The position numbers and the translations under genes were made by a program. The notes under the pieces are model-generated. The model was not told where the DNA came from, made no database searches, and was given only the letters and a program-made list of their open reading frames with translations. From Ottelia alismoides (taxonomy: Eukaryota; Streptophyta; Magnoliopsida; Alismatales; Hydrocharitaceae), in contig JAZKJV010005752.1 in NCBI GenBank assembly GCA_037367405.1, positions 55,163-119,162 of the forward strand: 64,000 nucleotides of DNA, written 5' to 3'. Positions 46,379 through 59,118 of this stretch are shown here, one piece after another; position 1 is the first letter of the stretch, and every line of letters starts with the position of its first letter.

Positions 46379-48362
46379 ATGGCAGGTTTTGGACGCGGTG
46401 GGTCGCATGGATCACATAGATCCAATCGTCCTTCTTCCTCAGACACACCTTCTTCCAGTAGGCAGCCTACCCCAGATGTTGCTCCTGATTCACAGTCCGA
46501 CGAGGTTCGCCGGGTGATAGCTTACTACGAGTCTCTTGGTTGTCCTCCGCCACCCTTTTACGTAGGAGGCTATGGAGAGCCATCTACCTCAGCAGCCCCT
46601 ACAGGATTCCCAGTCCAGGTCCCCATACCAGCCCGGACATCGATGGGTTCTGACTCTCCTTCTTCTGGACGGCCGAGCACATCCGTGCCTTTACCCACTG
46701 TAGTTGGACAGACGTCGGCGTCCCACCCTTTGTTGGAGGTTACGGCTGATGGGAGGTAAAAATTTTATAGATTTTATCTTTAAATATTTTCCAAATTTTT
46801 TTAAATTGTATGGAAGTTAATTTTTTTGGTAAATGCAGGGATTTTTTGAATAGCAACAGGGTGGCAAAGGAGATAACCAACATAATAAAGACACACTTGA
46901 CTTCCATGCAATTTAGGTGGTGTCGCATCCCTGCTGCAGAGCAGGAGAGACTTTTTGACATGTTTCTGGTAAGAAATGTTTCTTAGAAGTGATACAAAAT
47001 TTTTTGATCAAGTTTTTTGTATCTTATAAATTGTTATTATTTTTCAGAGTAGGTTTTGCCTTGGCACTGGTATGGGGAAGGAGGTTTATCGTAGAGCCTT
47101 CATTCGTTTGGCAGAAAAGAGAATGAGCGATACATTTTTCAAGGCAAGGAGAGACTCGCATGCGAAGACGGGATGCGAGGAGATGAATTTTGAGGAGATG
47201 AAGAGGTTCCCGCCGTCATGGTGTACGGAGGATAGGTATTATACTTGTCAAATAATTTTTATTACACTTTTTAAAATAATCAATTATCATAACGTAATCC
47301 TTGCAGATGGGCCGATTTCTGTGATGCATTCGTTGCGGATGATGAGTTTGGACGAAGATCTTCGGCGGGAAAGACAAACCGTCAAAAACAAAGGATCAAG
47401 TCTACCAGTGGCTCTAAAAGCCACAATCAGATTAGAGCGGAGATGGTATTACGATTTAAAATTATTTTTTGGAGATCTACTTTAAAATAATGCAATGTTT
47501 TAATAGATCTTGAAAAAATTTTCAGGCTGCTAGGTTGGAAAGGGAACCCTCTTTTCAGGAGTGCTGGTCGAGGTCCCACATGAGTGGGAGAGAAGGAGAG
47601 TCGCAATGGTCCACTCCTGAAGCCGGACAATTGTTGGTAAGTCTATCAATTTATTTAAAATTAATTGATATATTATAACATATTTATATATATATGGTAA
47701 ACTTTGTATTTCAGGATCGTTATCTGGCACTATCTGCAGATAAATGGGGTGTCGATCCAACCGGAGAGCAACCACCATTTGATAAAACGATCTGGAAGCA
47801 GGTATATATGGATAAATATTATCTTACTATATTTATTTCTAATATATACTTTTATTTTAAAAATTGAAAAACTTATAAGGTGTTGGAGGAGAGGGACGTT
47901 GTGGCGAATAGGAAGCAGACGCTTGGTGGTCTTCCTCCATACTATGTGGAGGAACATCGTCACTCCTATTCTGCATACTCTCAGCCGTCGTATACGCAAC
48001 CACATACGTCCCAATCTTCAGTTCCAATGGAGTCGCAGATGGCGATGATGGTGGAGCAGGTGACGAAGCTCCGAGAGGAGTTCACGGCGTACATGTAAGT
48101 ATTCTTCTTATAGAATGAGTAATACAATTAAATTTCTATATCTACAAAATGCATTTAATAGATAAATATCTTCCATATATAATATAGGTCGCAAGGGCGT
48201 GCATCTCAACCGGAAGAGATTGAATCTGATCACGAAGAGGAGGAGGAGAATGACCCTGAAGAAGAGGCACGCATGTATGCGAGGTTCAAAGAAAAGGAGA
48301 AAGAAAAAAAGAAATCAAAGCAGGGTTTAGTCTCCAAATTTTTTAGATCAAAGAAGAAGTAA
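46379..48362 (+). CDS. CACTA tnpA-type protein (Ptta/En/Spm plant transposase family), eight exons
   Basis: ATG at 46379 lies 80 bases after the tnpD stop. Predicted exons are 46379-46755, 46839-46968, 47048-47235, 47307-47445, 47526-47636, 47715-47801, 47880-48094 and 48188-48362. All introns are 70-93 bases with GT-AG ends, and every junction keeps frame, giving 473 residues and a TAA stop. The N-terminus is Ser/Pro/Gly-rich. The middle has FRWCRIPAAEQERLFDMF, the RWADFCDAF segment and the SQWSTPEAGQLL segment. Then come a likely coiled coil (MAMMVEQVTKLREEFTAYM), an acidic stretch and a Lys-rich end. It resembles the plant Ptta/En/Spm (Transposase_24) family. Its likely role is binding subterminal repeats. 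Splicing is inferred from sequence only. Confidence 0.85.
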
Positions 48363-48660
48363 ATTTTTTGTGGTTTGTACCTGTATTTTCTTTTAAACTT
48401 TTAGAACATCTTTTAATTTATATGAACTTTGCTGGCGTTGACTTGTTTGTAATATTTAGATCTTATATTATATTGTTTATTTCTGAATTCATGTATATTG
48501 CGTTCCTTTAAATTTTTAGTGCTAGTTATCTTAATCTACGATCTGCTATAATACATATATCCTTAGGAAGATACCTGCAGTGTTTTATTGGCAGGGTATA
48601 CAGGTTCGACGGGGCGTCAAAACCCTGTCGAACCTGTATATTTTTTTCCTGGAAATCACT
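48363..48660 (+). other. CACTA 3' region of the tnpA gene
   Basis: AT-rich sequence follows the stop and probably holds the transcript end. An inverted repeat (CAGGTTCGAC/GTCGAACCTG, about 48600-48637) may be a terminator-like structure or a subterminal unit. Confidence 0.5.
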
Positions 48661-48912
48661 TTGGGCGAGCACATGTGCTCGCCCGGTGCTCCGTGTGTAA
48701 TCGCCGATTATAGAGAAGGCGATCACACCGGCGAGCACATATGTGCACGCCCTACGGGCGGGCGAGCACATAGCGTCCCATAGTGCTCGCCCACCACCCG
48801 TAGCGACTCTCAGATCAGCGAGCACGAACGTAACGAGCACATGTGCTCGCCTACTCGTCAGGCGTGCACATGGCGTGCACTAGGCGTGCACATAACGAGC
48901 TCTTATGTGCAC
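48661..48912 (+). repeat. CACTA right subterminal repeats
   Basis: The same words as at the left end occur in both orientations. They include a perfect 22-bp palindrome at 48663-48684 (core GAGCACATGTGCTC) and repeated GGCGTGCAC close to the terminus. Confidence 0.85.
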
Positions 48913-48937
48913 GCCAATCCCGCCTTTTTTTGTAGTG
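48908..48937 (-). repeat. CACTA right terminal inverted repeat
   Basis: Read on the minus strand it starts CACTACAAAAAAAGGCGGG and pairs with 41812-41841. Confidence 0.93.
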
Positions 48938-48940
48938 GGT
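48938..48940. repeat. CACTA target site duplication, right copy (GGT)
   Basis: It directly follows the end of the transposon and matches 41809-41811. Confidence 0.88.
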
Positions 48941-51900
48941 ATTTTATGACCCTAAACCCTGAGACCTAGGCATCTTGATGATTGAGTCGACAAGGAATAA
49001 AGTTGGGGGAGATAATGGTCAAATACACAATAAACCTTTAATTTTTAGCCTTCAATAATGAATTTTTGGGACCTATTTTATTCTTTATTATTTATACCTC
49101 AAATAGAGAAACTTTTAACAGAAAAGATGTAGATAAAAATACATAGAAAATACAAAATTGATTTCATAGAAAGACAATATATAGTGTACACTCTATATTC
49201 AGAATAAAATTCCAAAACGAAAACTTCCCAGCCCCATGTCTTCTCCATATGAACTAAAAATGCACCAAAATCACCTAATTTTATGAAACTTTTTATTAGA
49301 TATTTAATGTAGTTGGTTTCATTTAATTTGGAGTTAAGATGCAAAAGTTATATTTTGGACCCCTATTGTACCATTTACCTGAATAAAATGTTCATTTTAT
49401 TTATTTTTTATATTTTTATAATTTTATAAATATTCTTTATAGTACATGAAAACAATTATAATACAATAAAACCATAAAAATACACTAAAATAAAATATAT
49501 ATAAAAATACATATATGGATATACTATACTTATACATATATAATAAGTATACATGTTAATTTAAGTGTACAAAATACATTAAAAATACACTAAAAATATA
49601 TTTATGTATATTTAAATAAGTTATAAATATTAATAAAATGTGAAATACAAAATAAAATAAAATAAAATATGCAAAATATAGGTAAATATACCTATAAATG
49701 AACCCTTAAAGTAACTTGTAATAAATTAAGTCGTAAAAATAAATAAAAATCAGATTAAAATACTACATAAAATAACAAATAATTTTTGTGTTTTTACTCA
49801 AAAATTAAATAAATCATCTACTATCTTATTTCTATTTATTTTGTATTTTTATATCAGTTTTGTCCTTATGCTGCCACATGGACCAATAAGAGGCAGGCCT
49901 CTGTTGACCTGCCGGTTAACTGGCCCCCTATGACCCTTGGGCCCATGTCACATCGTTGACCTCCTGAGTTCATCGATTTTTTCCCATGATTCCTTGCATC
50001 ATTTTGAGTTGGTCTCTTCTTGACTTTTGATCCTTGGTCCTCGCACTTTCATGCCTAGGATTTATCTCGAGCAATGGATCATCAACTCGGGCAGAGGCCT
50101 TCGTCAAAGACCTTGTATATGATGTTGCCTCCGACTTCCCTTAGCCCTTTGATCCCCCTTCGGCCGACTAAAGCCCTAAATTTAGCCCTATATCGAGTCC
50201 TAGTGACAATAACACTCCCTCCGACCGTCCAACGGTGTAGTTTGGTGTTGAATCGAGGCGATCTGAAGCATCACCACTTCCTCCGCCCGAAGCTCTCCTC
50301 GGGTAGCCCAAGACGGGTGAGCTTCTTCCCTTCTCATTCTTTTGGTACCTTAGTGTATTAGTAAGCTAGATTTACATGTTATTCCTTTTAATTCAATCAA
50401 TGTTAGTGTAAAATCCAAATCATTCGTTGGTAGAGCTCCAGCTCCGCCACTTGATTCTGACCACTCTAGTCTACCCCTAATGACCAAATCACCATCCTCA
50501 TCTCCTCCTTTATCTTCTAAACACACAAACACACCTCCTCTCACCCTAGTCTCGCTCAGATCAAGAGATCCAGGTCTCCCTCTCCGCCCTTCACCAGAGA
50601 CCATCGCCTGAACCATTAACACCTCTCATCCACCACCTGAAGCTCCCCTAAGCTTCGCTTTTTTTCGATAACACTCTCTTGTAGAAAACAATGGAAAACT
50701 ACGCCTTTGCAAGGGACTTTGAGGTTGCAGCTCTAGGTCTTGAACTCCGCCAAACATCGTCGGGGTGCCTTGAGCCTTTTTGAGCCCTCCAACAGCTAGA
50801 GGACACCTCCAGAAATCTCTAGCCCAATTTCACAGCAACAGAAAACACTGGAGGGAGGAGATCTCATTGGAGGAAGTTCGCTTAAGAGGAGCTTATTACC
50901 CGTTCGTCCAGCATCCTCCTTCCCTGTTGGATCGGGAGCCATCACCAGTTCAAGCAACCATTGTCAGATCAGAGCGAGCTATCATCATTGATCTTCATCC
51001 TAAGATCTAATCATTGCCGTCAGTAGCCGAAGCATCATCGTGTACTTCGAGCACACTAAATCGATAAGTGTGGATCATCCGGCCGTTTGATCAGGCGCAC
51101 TTGGGGGTATTTTGCATATTTCCCCCCTTTTTGTTTATCTCGTTTTAGTCCTATAATTTATTTAAGTAGTTTAAAACTTTATGGGATATTTACAAGGAAC
51201 CCCTTGAGATTATTTTATATTGCATTTGGGTTTGAGTCAGGTCACCTCACGTATCATCCCACGTGATGTGGCCATTTTCCATGTAACCCCCTGTGGATTT
51301 TTGTATTTCAGTTTAGTACTTTAAATTAAATATTAGTTGTAATATTTTGGGTAATTTGCATTGCAACTATTAATTTTAATTGCAAATGTACCCATACTAA
51401 TTCAACAATTTTTGTACTTGTTCTTTAATTTTTATAAATATCATCAGTACTCCAAAAATTATGAAAAAATAGGGTTAGGTGCCTGCTTGCATACACTTTC
51501 ACGCTATATTTTTATATTTGCATTTTAGGCATTTTTTCTATTTATGAAATTAGCAAAAATTACCCAAAAATCACAAAAAATTAAAAAATATAAAAAAGTA
51601 CAAAAACATTTAGTTCTGTATTTTTTGTATATTTTTAGTTGTATTTATAATTATATTACTCTATAATATCTATATAGTTATATATATATATATTCGTGTA
51701 CTATTTATTAAAAAGAAAAGGAAATTAAAAATTAGAAAATATAAAAATAAAATAAAAAATATAAAATATAAAATTTAATATCTGAAAAAAAAATAAAAAT
51801 ACACAAAAACTCAAAATATCTAGAAAAAACTCAAAATCATTTATTGTCTTTCTTTGCCAATTTTGATTGTCTATCCTTAGTTGTTTCTTGTGTTCAACCC

Positions 51901-52096
51901 CTACTGTACCTGTCCACTATACAATCTATTATAGGGTATAATAAAATTTGATTCACGCTGCTTGCATTGATTTTCTATACATTGACTGGGATAATTATTG
52001 TTTAACTTGACTCTTGTGAGTGACCGCCTCAACGACATTTTATCTTTGCATTCCATGAGGATAATAATTTAGACCCTCACAAAAGTCATCTCAACA
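48938..52096 (+). repeat. X 3' LTR, right piece
   Basis: It continues the family-1 LTR. The GACCCTAAACCCTGAGACCTAGGCATC block is the reverse complement of E1 and E3 blocks near 4310-4340 and 41175-41210. It also has the CCACATGGACCAAT palindrome remnant (about 49874-49888) and the GGGTATAATAAAATTTGATTC end segment. It ends CATCTCAACA near 52096. No primer-binding site follows, as expected of a 3' LTR. No gene is supported in the GC-richer part (50000-51000). Confidence 0.82.
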
Positions 52097-54034
52097 AGCT
52101 GCAGTAGATTCAGACAAGGCAGCCAAAATATCTTTGATTAATTTTCTTCTTTTCATTTTAATTTTCAATTTGTTCATTCTCTCGTACTTCACTCATCCCA
52201 TCGTCTATGTTATACTTAGGATATGCTTCATCCAAAATATAGGGGGGATGAGTGCATTCGGTTATTCATTATTTATTCTCTAGCTTGTCTCTCAACTTGT
52301 TGATATTCTGTTTGTACTTAAGGATGTTTTCACCCTAAGTATAAAGGGGACAAGTAGATCCAATTTAATTCGTACATTCTAATCCTCGATCATCCCCATG
52401 TTGTATACAGTCTGTTATACTTAGGATTAGTAGATCCTAAGTATGAGGGGGAGGTGGTCATCGACTTCTTATTCTTGATTTAGTTATTGTAGTATAGACT
52501 TTTCTTATACTCAGCACGAGTTATGCCATACTTTTTCTCTTTGATCACTTTGAGGGCATAGTTCACGCCACGCATAGGGCCATCGTATATACGTTGTATA
52601 TACTTTAGCCATAACTCATACTTTCGTATTTTTATAATATGGCTAAAATACTATATTGGGTACGGATATATAATAAATTAATTGTAAATAATACACTCCT
52701 ATAAATTGTATATAAAATTTTCTAAATTCTTTAAACAAATCAGTTTAAAAATGTTTTACAAGGTGATTTGAAAAATGGTTGTAAAACGACTTGAACAATC
52801 TTTTGAAAACTGTTTGGAAACCTTTTGTAAAATGTTTTCAAACCTTTGTAAAAATATTTTTGTAAATATTTGCAAAATTTTGTTTCATTTGTTTGAATAA
52901 TTTTTTTTAAATTTCAGTTTGTAAATGATTTCAAATATGGTTGCGAAAATACTTTGAAAAATCTACATATACCTTTGAAAAATCTTTGTAAAATAAAAAT
53001 GATTTGTAAACTTTGTAAATGTTTGCAAATTAATTGTAAAAAATATTTCCAAAGTAAAATATTCAAAATGTTTATAAAAATGTTTTAAACTATTTTGAGA
53101 AACTTATATATAATTTTTATTAATAAAACTCTTTATAAAACAAGTGCATATATAACCTGTAAATAACAACTAACTCAACTTGTATAAGTTCCCAGTGTAA
53201 AATTCCGTGCTCAATTCTTGTAAATATGCATTCACTCTCGTGTAATATATGCAAAAACACATTTCAGTAACCCTTATTAAAAATCCCTGAAAATTTGAAC
53301 ATGTTTAAAAACCTATAAAATTTTGCAAAATGTTTTTTTTAAATTGCATAAAAAATTGCAAAACCTTTAAAAATAATAATAAGTTCAAACCTAGAAAAAT
53401 AATTCCATAAACATATTTTCTTTGCATCGAATTTGCATTTTTCAGATTGATAATGACAATTGAACTTGTTTGGAATAAAATTTGAGGATCAGAGCTTGGT
53501 TGGACCTTAATCCAATTAATCACAGGAACCTTATAGGAATTGGAATTGAGGCACTTCAGGTCTGCTAGACTTAATTCTTTGAGACCACAAGACTGTGTTC
53601 ATATATCATCTTGAGTGCCTAAGTAGAATATTTCGAAACACACACATGACTCTTGTCGACAGTAACATAACTTGGACACTTGCACCTTATACTTAGCTCA
53701 ACTCAGTTGAAGCGGTTGAATCCTGGACTTGTCAGGATGAGACACAAGTGAATGAAAACATACAAAGTCATAATATGTGGCCATTATACCCCAACCCGAT
53801 CTAGTAGCGATGAGGTCCAAGGACATGATGTTGTGGGTTGCAATAAAGCTTCAAAAGAGGGTAGTCTACTAGCTCAAGAGGAAAAAGTCCTCATGTAAAT
53901 GCTGCTATAAATAGTTAGACAAGCACTCGAAGTATGTATTCAATAAGCAAGGCTTATGCTTCAAAATCAAAGATTTAATGGTGCCTACATCTGGATGACT
54001 TGGCTACACTGGTCGAGCATCCTAGGATAGGTAA
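52097..54034 (+). other. Y internal region, left piece (end of pol and 3' region)
   Basis: The first bases read as the end of the integrase frame: VDSDKAAKISLINFLL resembles the tail after EDEPNISKEAEKSEA in E1. Then follow the hairpin array (52210-52446), a TTTTGAAA/TTTGTAAA-rich stretch and the 3' block shared with E1 (53480-53900). The gag-pol of Y must lie left of the window, beyond X. It is cut at 54034 by the solo LTR S. Confidence 0.7.
52210..52446 (+). repeat. Y array of hairpins carrying polypurine-tract copies
   Basis: Three hairpins lie at 52210-52241, 52311-52343 and 52415-52446, each followed by a G-rich run. They are about 100 bases apart, with arms related to TATACTTAGG and CCTAAGTATA. 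A further, weaker structure runs on to about 52625. Confidence 0.8.
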
Positions 54035-57000
54035 TGATAAGTCTGAGAATACCCTCTTTAATTTGTGTGAATTACCATGTGTAAATATGAAAATGAATGT
54101 GACGTCGTTCGATGTAGGCAGGTAATCAGAATCAATCAAGAAATAACCACATAATTAATTAATTAATTTTAATCGAAGTGGTTTTATGTTTATTTATCCT
54201 GGGCAAGTCCTTGGGTTGAACTTGAGGAGGCAAAGGAACAACCTAGATTAATGTCTAGTAAAGTTCGTGTACGATTTTCGAGGCATTTTTTGAATTTTTA
54301 AATGTAATTTTAGAATGCAAATGAAATGCAGGCCAATTTTAAGGACTAGAAAATTAATGTCAATCAAATGATGCCAATTTTTTTGAATTTTCTGATGCAA
54401 GATGAATATTTTATGAATTAATGAATGCAAAAAGTGTGAATTTCAATAATCGGCTATAATAAATATTAAACCTATATATTTTCAAGAAATAAAATTACCT
54501 AAGATATATCAATAAATGAAATATCCTAGAAAAATCTAAACCCTAAAAATGTGGAGTTTAATAACTAATAAAAATTAAATATTAAAATCTATAAAATGAT
54601 TTTTATAGAATAAATGATACTTGCAAATGCAATTCTTTTAGGGAACAATGTGAAATACAATGAAATCTACTATTCATGAATTTTCAGCAATTTTTCGAGT
54701 GATGGTTAATTATCTATGAATTTCTAAGAAAATATTGGGAAAATATGCGATTTTTTGAAAGAATATTAATTAATCACATAGCATAAAAATATCACAAGCA
54801 TGCCATAATGTAGAGAATGAGCTGAAGAACAATGTGTTATTTTTTAATAACAAATCAATGCAAGAGGATCAAATAATGGATAGAAGTCAGGGGTCTTTTT
54901 CTAATTACAAAAAATAAATAAAGCAAAGAAAATGTAGGAGGGACCTAAAGGGAATTACCTAAACCTTGAAGGGGTTTATTACAAAAATTCAAAGGGGCAC
55001 GTGCTTGGGTGGCGGGGGTGCTTCTATAAATTATGCTGGGCTCTAGGGGTGCTGATGCAAGTTCCCCAAGGCACGCACATTGCACGTGAGAGCGGATCGC
55101 GTGTACCGAGCCCAGTGGCTTGCGAGCAGATGGAAAGCAGAGGATGTCCATCTTTGGGATGCAGCAAGCAGAGGGTCCTTGTCGTCAGAGAGGGGGTGTC
55201 CAGGATTGATGTGTCGAAGCAGAAATACACGAGCCTCGCCAAAGATATTCTGGAGTGGAGGATGCTTCTCGTTGGTGAGGCCTTCAATGTTGCTTGAAAC
55301 CGATGAAGAACCACGAGCAGAGAAGATGGCTGCCAAGGTTGACCAGTGGAAGGTGCATTTGAAGTTGATGAAAGTCTACGGCTGGAGTCGATGACGAGGT
55401 GGCTCAAGGCCACTGGAGATGAATTTCGAAGCTTGGAATACAAGCTTTAGTGTCGATGGAAATTTGGGACCTGGGGCAGGAGCACCTAGAGGGGGTGGCA
55501 AGATGCGGACTCCACGACAGAAGATGTTGGAGCTCAGGGAAGGTGAGGTAGAGTTGTCAATGAAGTGTGGTGGTGGAACACATGTGAACATGCAAACGGG
55601 GTGGTGGCTCGACGGCTTTGAATGCCGGAGCAGGAGCAAATGCGGCGGAGAAGCGACGCTGCAACGAAGCTTGGAGCTTCGGATCTCACCGCTGTAGGGG
55701 CACACCATCACTTTCACCGTAGCATGCCTAGATCTGATGTGCTTATCGGTGGATAGGTCTTTAGGGGTGCGACAATTAAGCTTTTATAGCGGACAAGGGG
55801 GTGTCGGAGATGGAAGGTAAAAGGCGGCGATCGATCTCGAGTCAGGGAGATGGGATCTGATTGATGCGGTCGTGATTCATGGGGAGGATCACGAGATTAG
55901 AGGTTGAGGATCTGATGATTGAAGAGCGAGATTGGTCGGCTGAAATACGGGGATGGGCGGCGATAAAAATCACGGATAATGGCATCTACTCCCGATTAGG
56001 AAACACGAAGATGACAATCGGAGGGAGGAGGCGGATCTAGGGTCGTACGATCAATCGAGATCGGGTGGCCCAGATCATGCCATGTGGCTCTCCCTATTTT
56101 TTCTTAATTAATTATTACTTTAATTTTTTTATAAATAATAAATGAAATAATAATGGGAAAAATGAGTGCAACGTGGCGGCTCCAGGAGCTGCCACATGTC
56201 AGCCCTAGAAAATTCGGAAAATAAAAGAAAAGAAAAATCGAAAAGAATAGCAAACGACCTCAGATCAAAAAATTTTTCTTCACAAAAGTTGTTCATCTCG
56301 ATGATATATACAACTTTTATGAAGAAACTAAAACCAAAATAGGTCATTTGTACAAAGTTATATTTTTGGTGGTACTCTATGTGTATAGAATACTTGATTT
56401 TTGGTATTGTAATTTTATCATTTTTAAATAAGATAAAAATTGGGAAAAGGTAAAATAAAATCAAAGACAAATACTACACATTATTCTATTTTTGTATTTT
56501 TATTAATTAGAAAATAGAGAAATAAAATAAACTGCCATAAAGAGGACTTTTGTAAATACTATCAATGTAGACTCGGACTCAGTTAGTTTCTTTGATTTTG
56601 ATTTTAGTTTGCATTTTTATGCATTTTAATAAAACTTTTATCAAAGAAAATGAATTAAAAATAAATAAAATAAAAAGAGTTAATTATGTACATAAAATGA
56701 TAAATCAAATTCGGGTAAAATACACAATGTACAAAAGATGCTCAAAATCCAACTTTCACATATGAGCTCTGATTCACTTGAACTTGGTTTTCTTTTGAAG
56801 GTAATTGAATTTACACTAGTTCAAAAGTGAGGAGGATCAAATAGGACATTGTATGAGGAATATATCCACATTTTAGTTCGACAGGTCTGAAATTAGGGTT
56901 TGGGTTTATTTCTTAATTATTTTAATTAGTATTTTTTGTATTTTTCATTTATTTTTGTTAGTAGTAGGTACAAATGGAGTGGTTTCATGTGATTTGGAGT

Positions 57001-57222
57001 TATCATGAATTAATTAAAATTTAGGGAAGTTAGCTTATTTTACAGGTCAATTGGGCTGGAATTTTTGGCTTCTTATTTTATGAAATTATGAGTGATAAAA
57101 TGTGATTATTATTTAAACATACATGAATTCTAATTATGAAAGATAATGGATAAAATGCAGATGAATTTTGGATAATTGATATTAATTAATTACTTTTAGA
57201 GTGATGAATATGAGATTCATCA
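54035..57222 (-). repeat. S: solo family-2 LTR inserted in Y
   Basis: On the minus strand it starts TGATGAATCTCATATTCATCA at 57222 and ends CAGACTTATCA at 54035. It is flanked by GGTAA (54030-54034) and GGTAT (57223-57227), an imperfect 5-bp duplication. Y sequence continues across it (TACACTGG..., then TACACTAGCTACC...). No internal region is attached. A solo LTR arises by recombination between the two LTRs of an element. GCTATAAAAG on the minus strand (55791-55800) is the likely TATA box. Open frames in 55001-55717 on both strands show no domain. Confidence 0.85.
55791..55800 (-). promoter_or_regulatory. TATA-like box of solo LTR S
   Basis: GCTATAAAAG reads on the minus strand, about 1.43 kb from the LTR start. 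This is the same distance as the TATA-like box in the E2 LTR. Confidence 0.5.
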
Positions 57223-57695
57223 GGTATCTACACTAGCTACCGTATATTTTCTTCTCCGCCTCCTCTTCTTGAGCCTATTGCACTTGAACTTAGAAGGGAA
57301 TACCCTGCTCCTCGAGGAAAGAGTTTCTAAATTGGGGAATTATGGTCTCCATGTTGAAAAAGACGGTCTCTTTACTGCTTTAGCCGAGAGGAGCTACGTA
57401 TCACCTACTATAGGATAAACACATAATCATAACGGTCTGTGTATGATATATATTTTTTCTGACCAGGCTTTTAAGGAGACTTGGACAGAGTCTTGTGGTA
57501 CTTGAAGAGTGTTGAGTTTCAAGTCCAATTCCCAAAAAGGTTCCGACTAACCTTAATTTCAAAGGGTCTGATTGAGCTCTAAAATTTGATTTTATGACGA
57601 CAAGTTTAAAAGTTATATTCAATCCAATTTAGTTCTTTTTTATTTTCTTTTTTATGCACTCATTGTCATAAGTGTTTGCTAGGGAATAACAAAGG
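57223..57695 (+). other. Y internal region, right piece
   Basis: Resumed 3' region of Y, similar to 29050-29500 of E2 and, reversed, 4550-5030 of E1. It includes AGTGTTTGCTAGGGAATAAC just before the polypurine tract. No gene is seen. Confidence 0.75.
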
Positions 57696-57708
57696 CAAGT
57701 ATAGGGGG
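57696..57708 (+). other. Y polypurine tract
   Basis: CAAGTATAGGGGG directly precedes the LTR start at 57709. Confidence 0.85.
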
Positions 57709-58850
57709 TGATGCATCTCCATTTCATCACCTTTATTTTTCATTTGGCCTTAAATCTCTAGCTAAATGCATGTATATAGCATTAATTCGTACAAAAGAAC
57801 ACTCACTAATTGATCTATAAATATTGTATAAATACAAATATTTAATTTCAAAATAAAAGAAAAAAGAAAAGGAAAGAAAAATAAATGAAGTGTCAAAGAC
57901 ACTAAATGACCCTAGACCTCGGGACCAAGTCAACATTGACCTGGCTGACACGGAATAATGTAGGGGGAGATAAGGTGATTAATTATACATAAATACACAT
58001 AAAAACCCTAATTTTATTCATCAATAATTAGCCTTTGTACATCTGTTTTATTTTCCTTTTTAAGCACCTTAAATAATAAAATCCTCAACATGAAACTTTT
58101 ACATAAAAATACATAGAAAAAATATAAAAATAATTGTACATTAAAAAATACCCTAGTTTGACTAGGACACACATATCAAAAAGCTACAAACAAAACTTAT
58201 AGATTTGTACCTCTATATATACTCAAAATTCACCAAACTCAACTTAAAATTAAATTATCTATCTAATGATGGTGGTTTCATTAAAAACAGAGCTAACATG
58301 CAAGTTGGATTTTGGGTCCCTATTATGATGTAATACATGTATATTTTATTCAATATATTCATTCTATATATTTTTAGCTTTCTAGTATTTTTATACACCT
58401 GTAAATATTACTTGAAATACATTTAAAACATAGACATAAATTTAAAGCTTTTAAAATACATTAAATAAATAATTAAAGATATAAAAGATATATGTAGATA
58501 ATACTTATAAATATGCATACCCTTATTTATTGAAGTATACAAATAAAATAAAAAACTATTATAAAAATATATAAATATGTATTTAAATATATCATAAACA
58601 TATAAAATATGTAAATATAATAATAAAATACATAACACAACATAAAAATAAAAATGCCTCAAATATAGGTAAATATACATATATATACACATGTAAAAAT
58701 TAACACCTAATAAATTAACTTTTAAAAATAAATAAAAATAACGATTAAATACTACATAAAGTACTAAACATTTTAATAATTTTACTTATCTAATAAATCT
58801 TTTCTTATTTTTAACCAATTTTACAAGGGAAATTTCCCTTGAAATTTTCT

Positions 58851-58872
58851 GGTTGGTCCACGTGGACCAACC
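58851..58872. promoter_or_regulatory. 22-bp perfect palindrome with a CACGTG core in the Y LTR
   Basis: It is centred on GGTCCACGTGGACC. It is the counterpart of 3369-3396 in E1, with the same core and shorter arms. It lies about 240 bases before the TATA box. Confidence 0.6.
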
Positions 58873-59110
58873 ATCGCCCTCTGATTGTTGACCACGTGAT
58901 TAATTGTCCTTCCCTCAACCTCTCATTGTCACAATCACGTGAACTGACAACTTTCTCCCATTTCTTCCCTTCCTCCATACTCCCTTCCTCCTCAGAGACC
59001 TCCACTTATTTGCTCCTCCCACATCCCTACTCCATACCTTATCCCTAGCATCCACCAACCACCTTCCTCCTGTACGCAATCGTCTACCCCCTTTCTTTCA
59101 TCACCATATC

Positions 59111-59118
59111 TATAAATA
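59111..59118 (+). promoter_or_regulatory. TATA box of the Y LTR
   Basis: TATAAATA is followed by AGGCACCCAAAC. The E1 LTRs have CCTTCAAAAGGCACCC at the matching place, so only Y keeps a good TATA. Confidence 0.6.

Larger units (their letters stand above)
41812..48937 (+). mobile_element. CACTA (En/Spm) DNA transposon in the X LTR
   Basis: The element is 7126 bp with terminal inverted repeats starting CACTACAAAAAAAGGCGGG. The repeats are perfect for 22 bases, and a further 8 of 8 match after one mismatch. GGT is duplicated outside. Subterminal repeats of GCGAGCACATGTGCTCGC type fill about 270 bases inside each end. The two genes follow CACTA order: a tnpD-type transposase (broken) and a tnpA-type gene (apparently intact). 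The element interrupts X, so it is younger than X. Confidence 0.95.

Noticed and set aside
47704..48048. Alternative 114-codon + frame at the tnpA locus
   Set aside because: It crosses predicted introns and a different frame gives a continuous spliced protein of known family.
52097..57708. X and Y LTRs as the two ends of a single element
   Set aside because: The left LTR is preceded by a polypurine tract and internal sequence and not followed by a primer-binding site. The sequence after it resumes at the end of integrase, which fits one 3' LTR inserted into another element.
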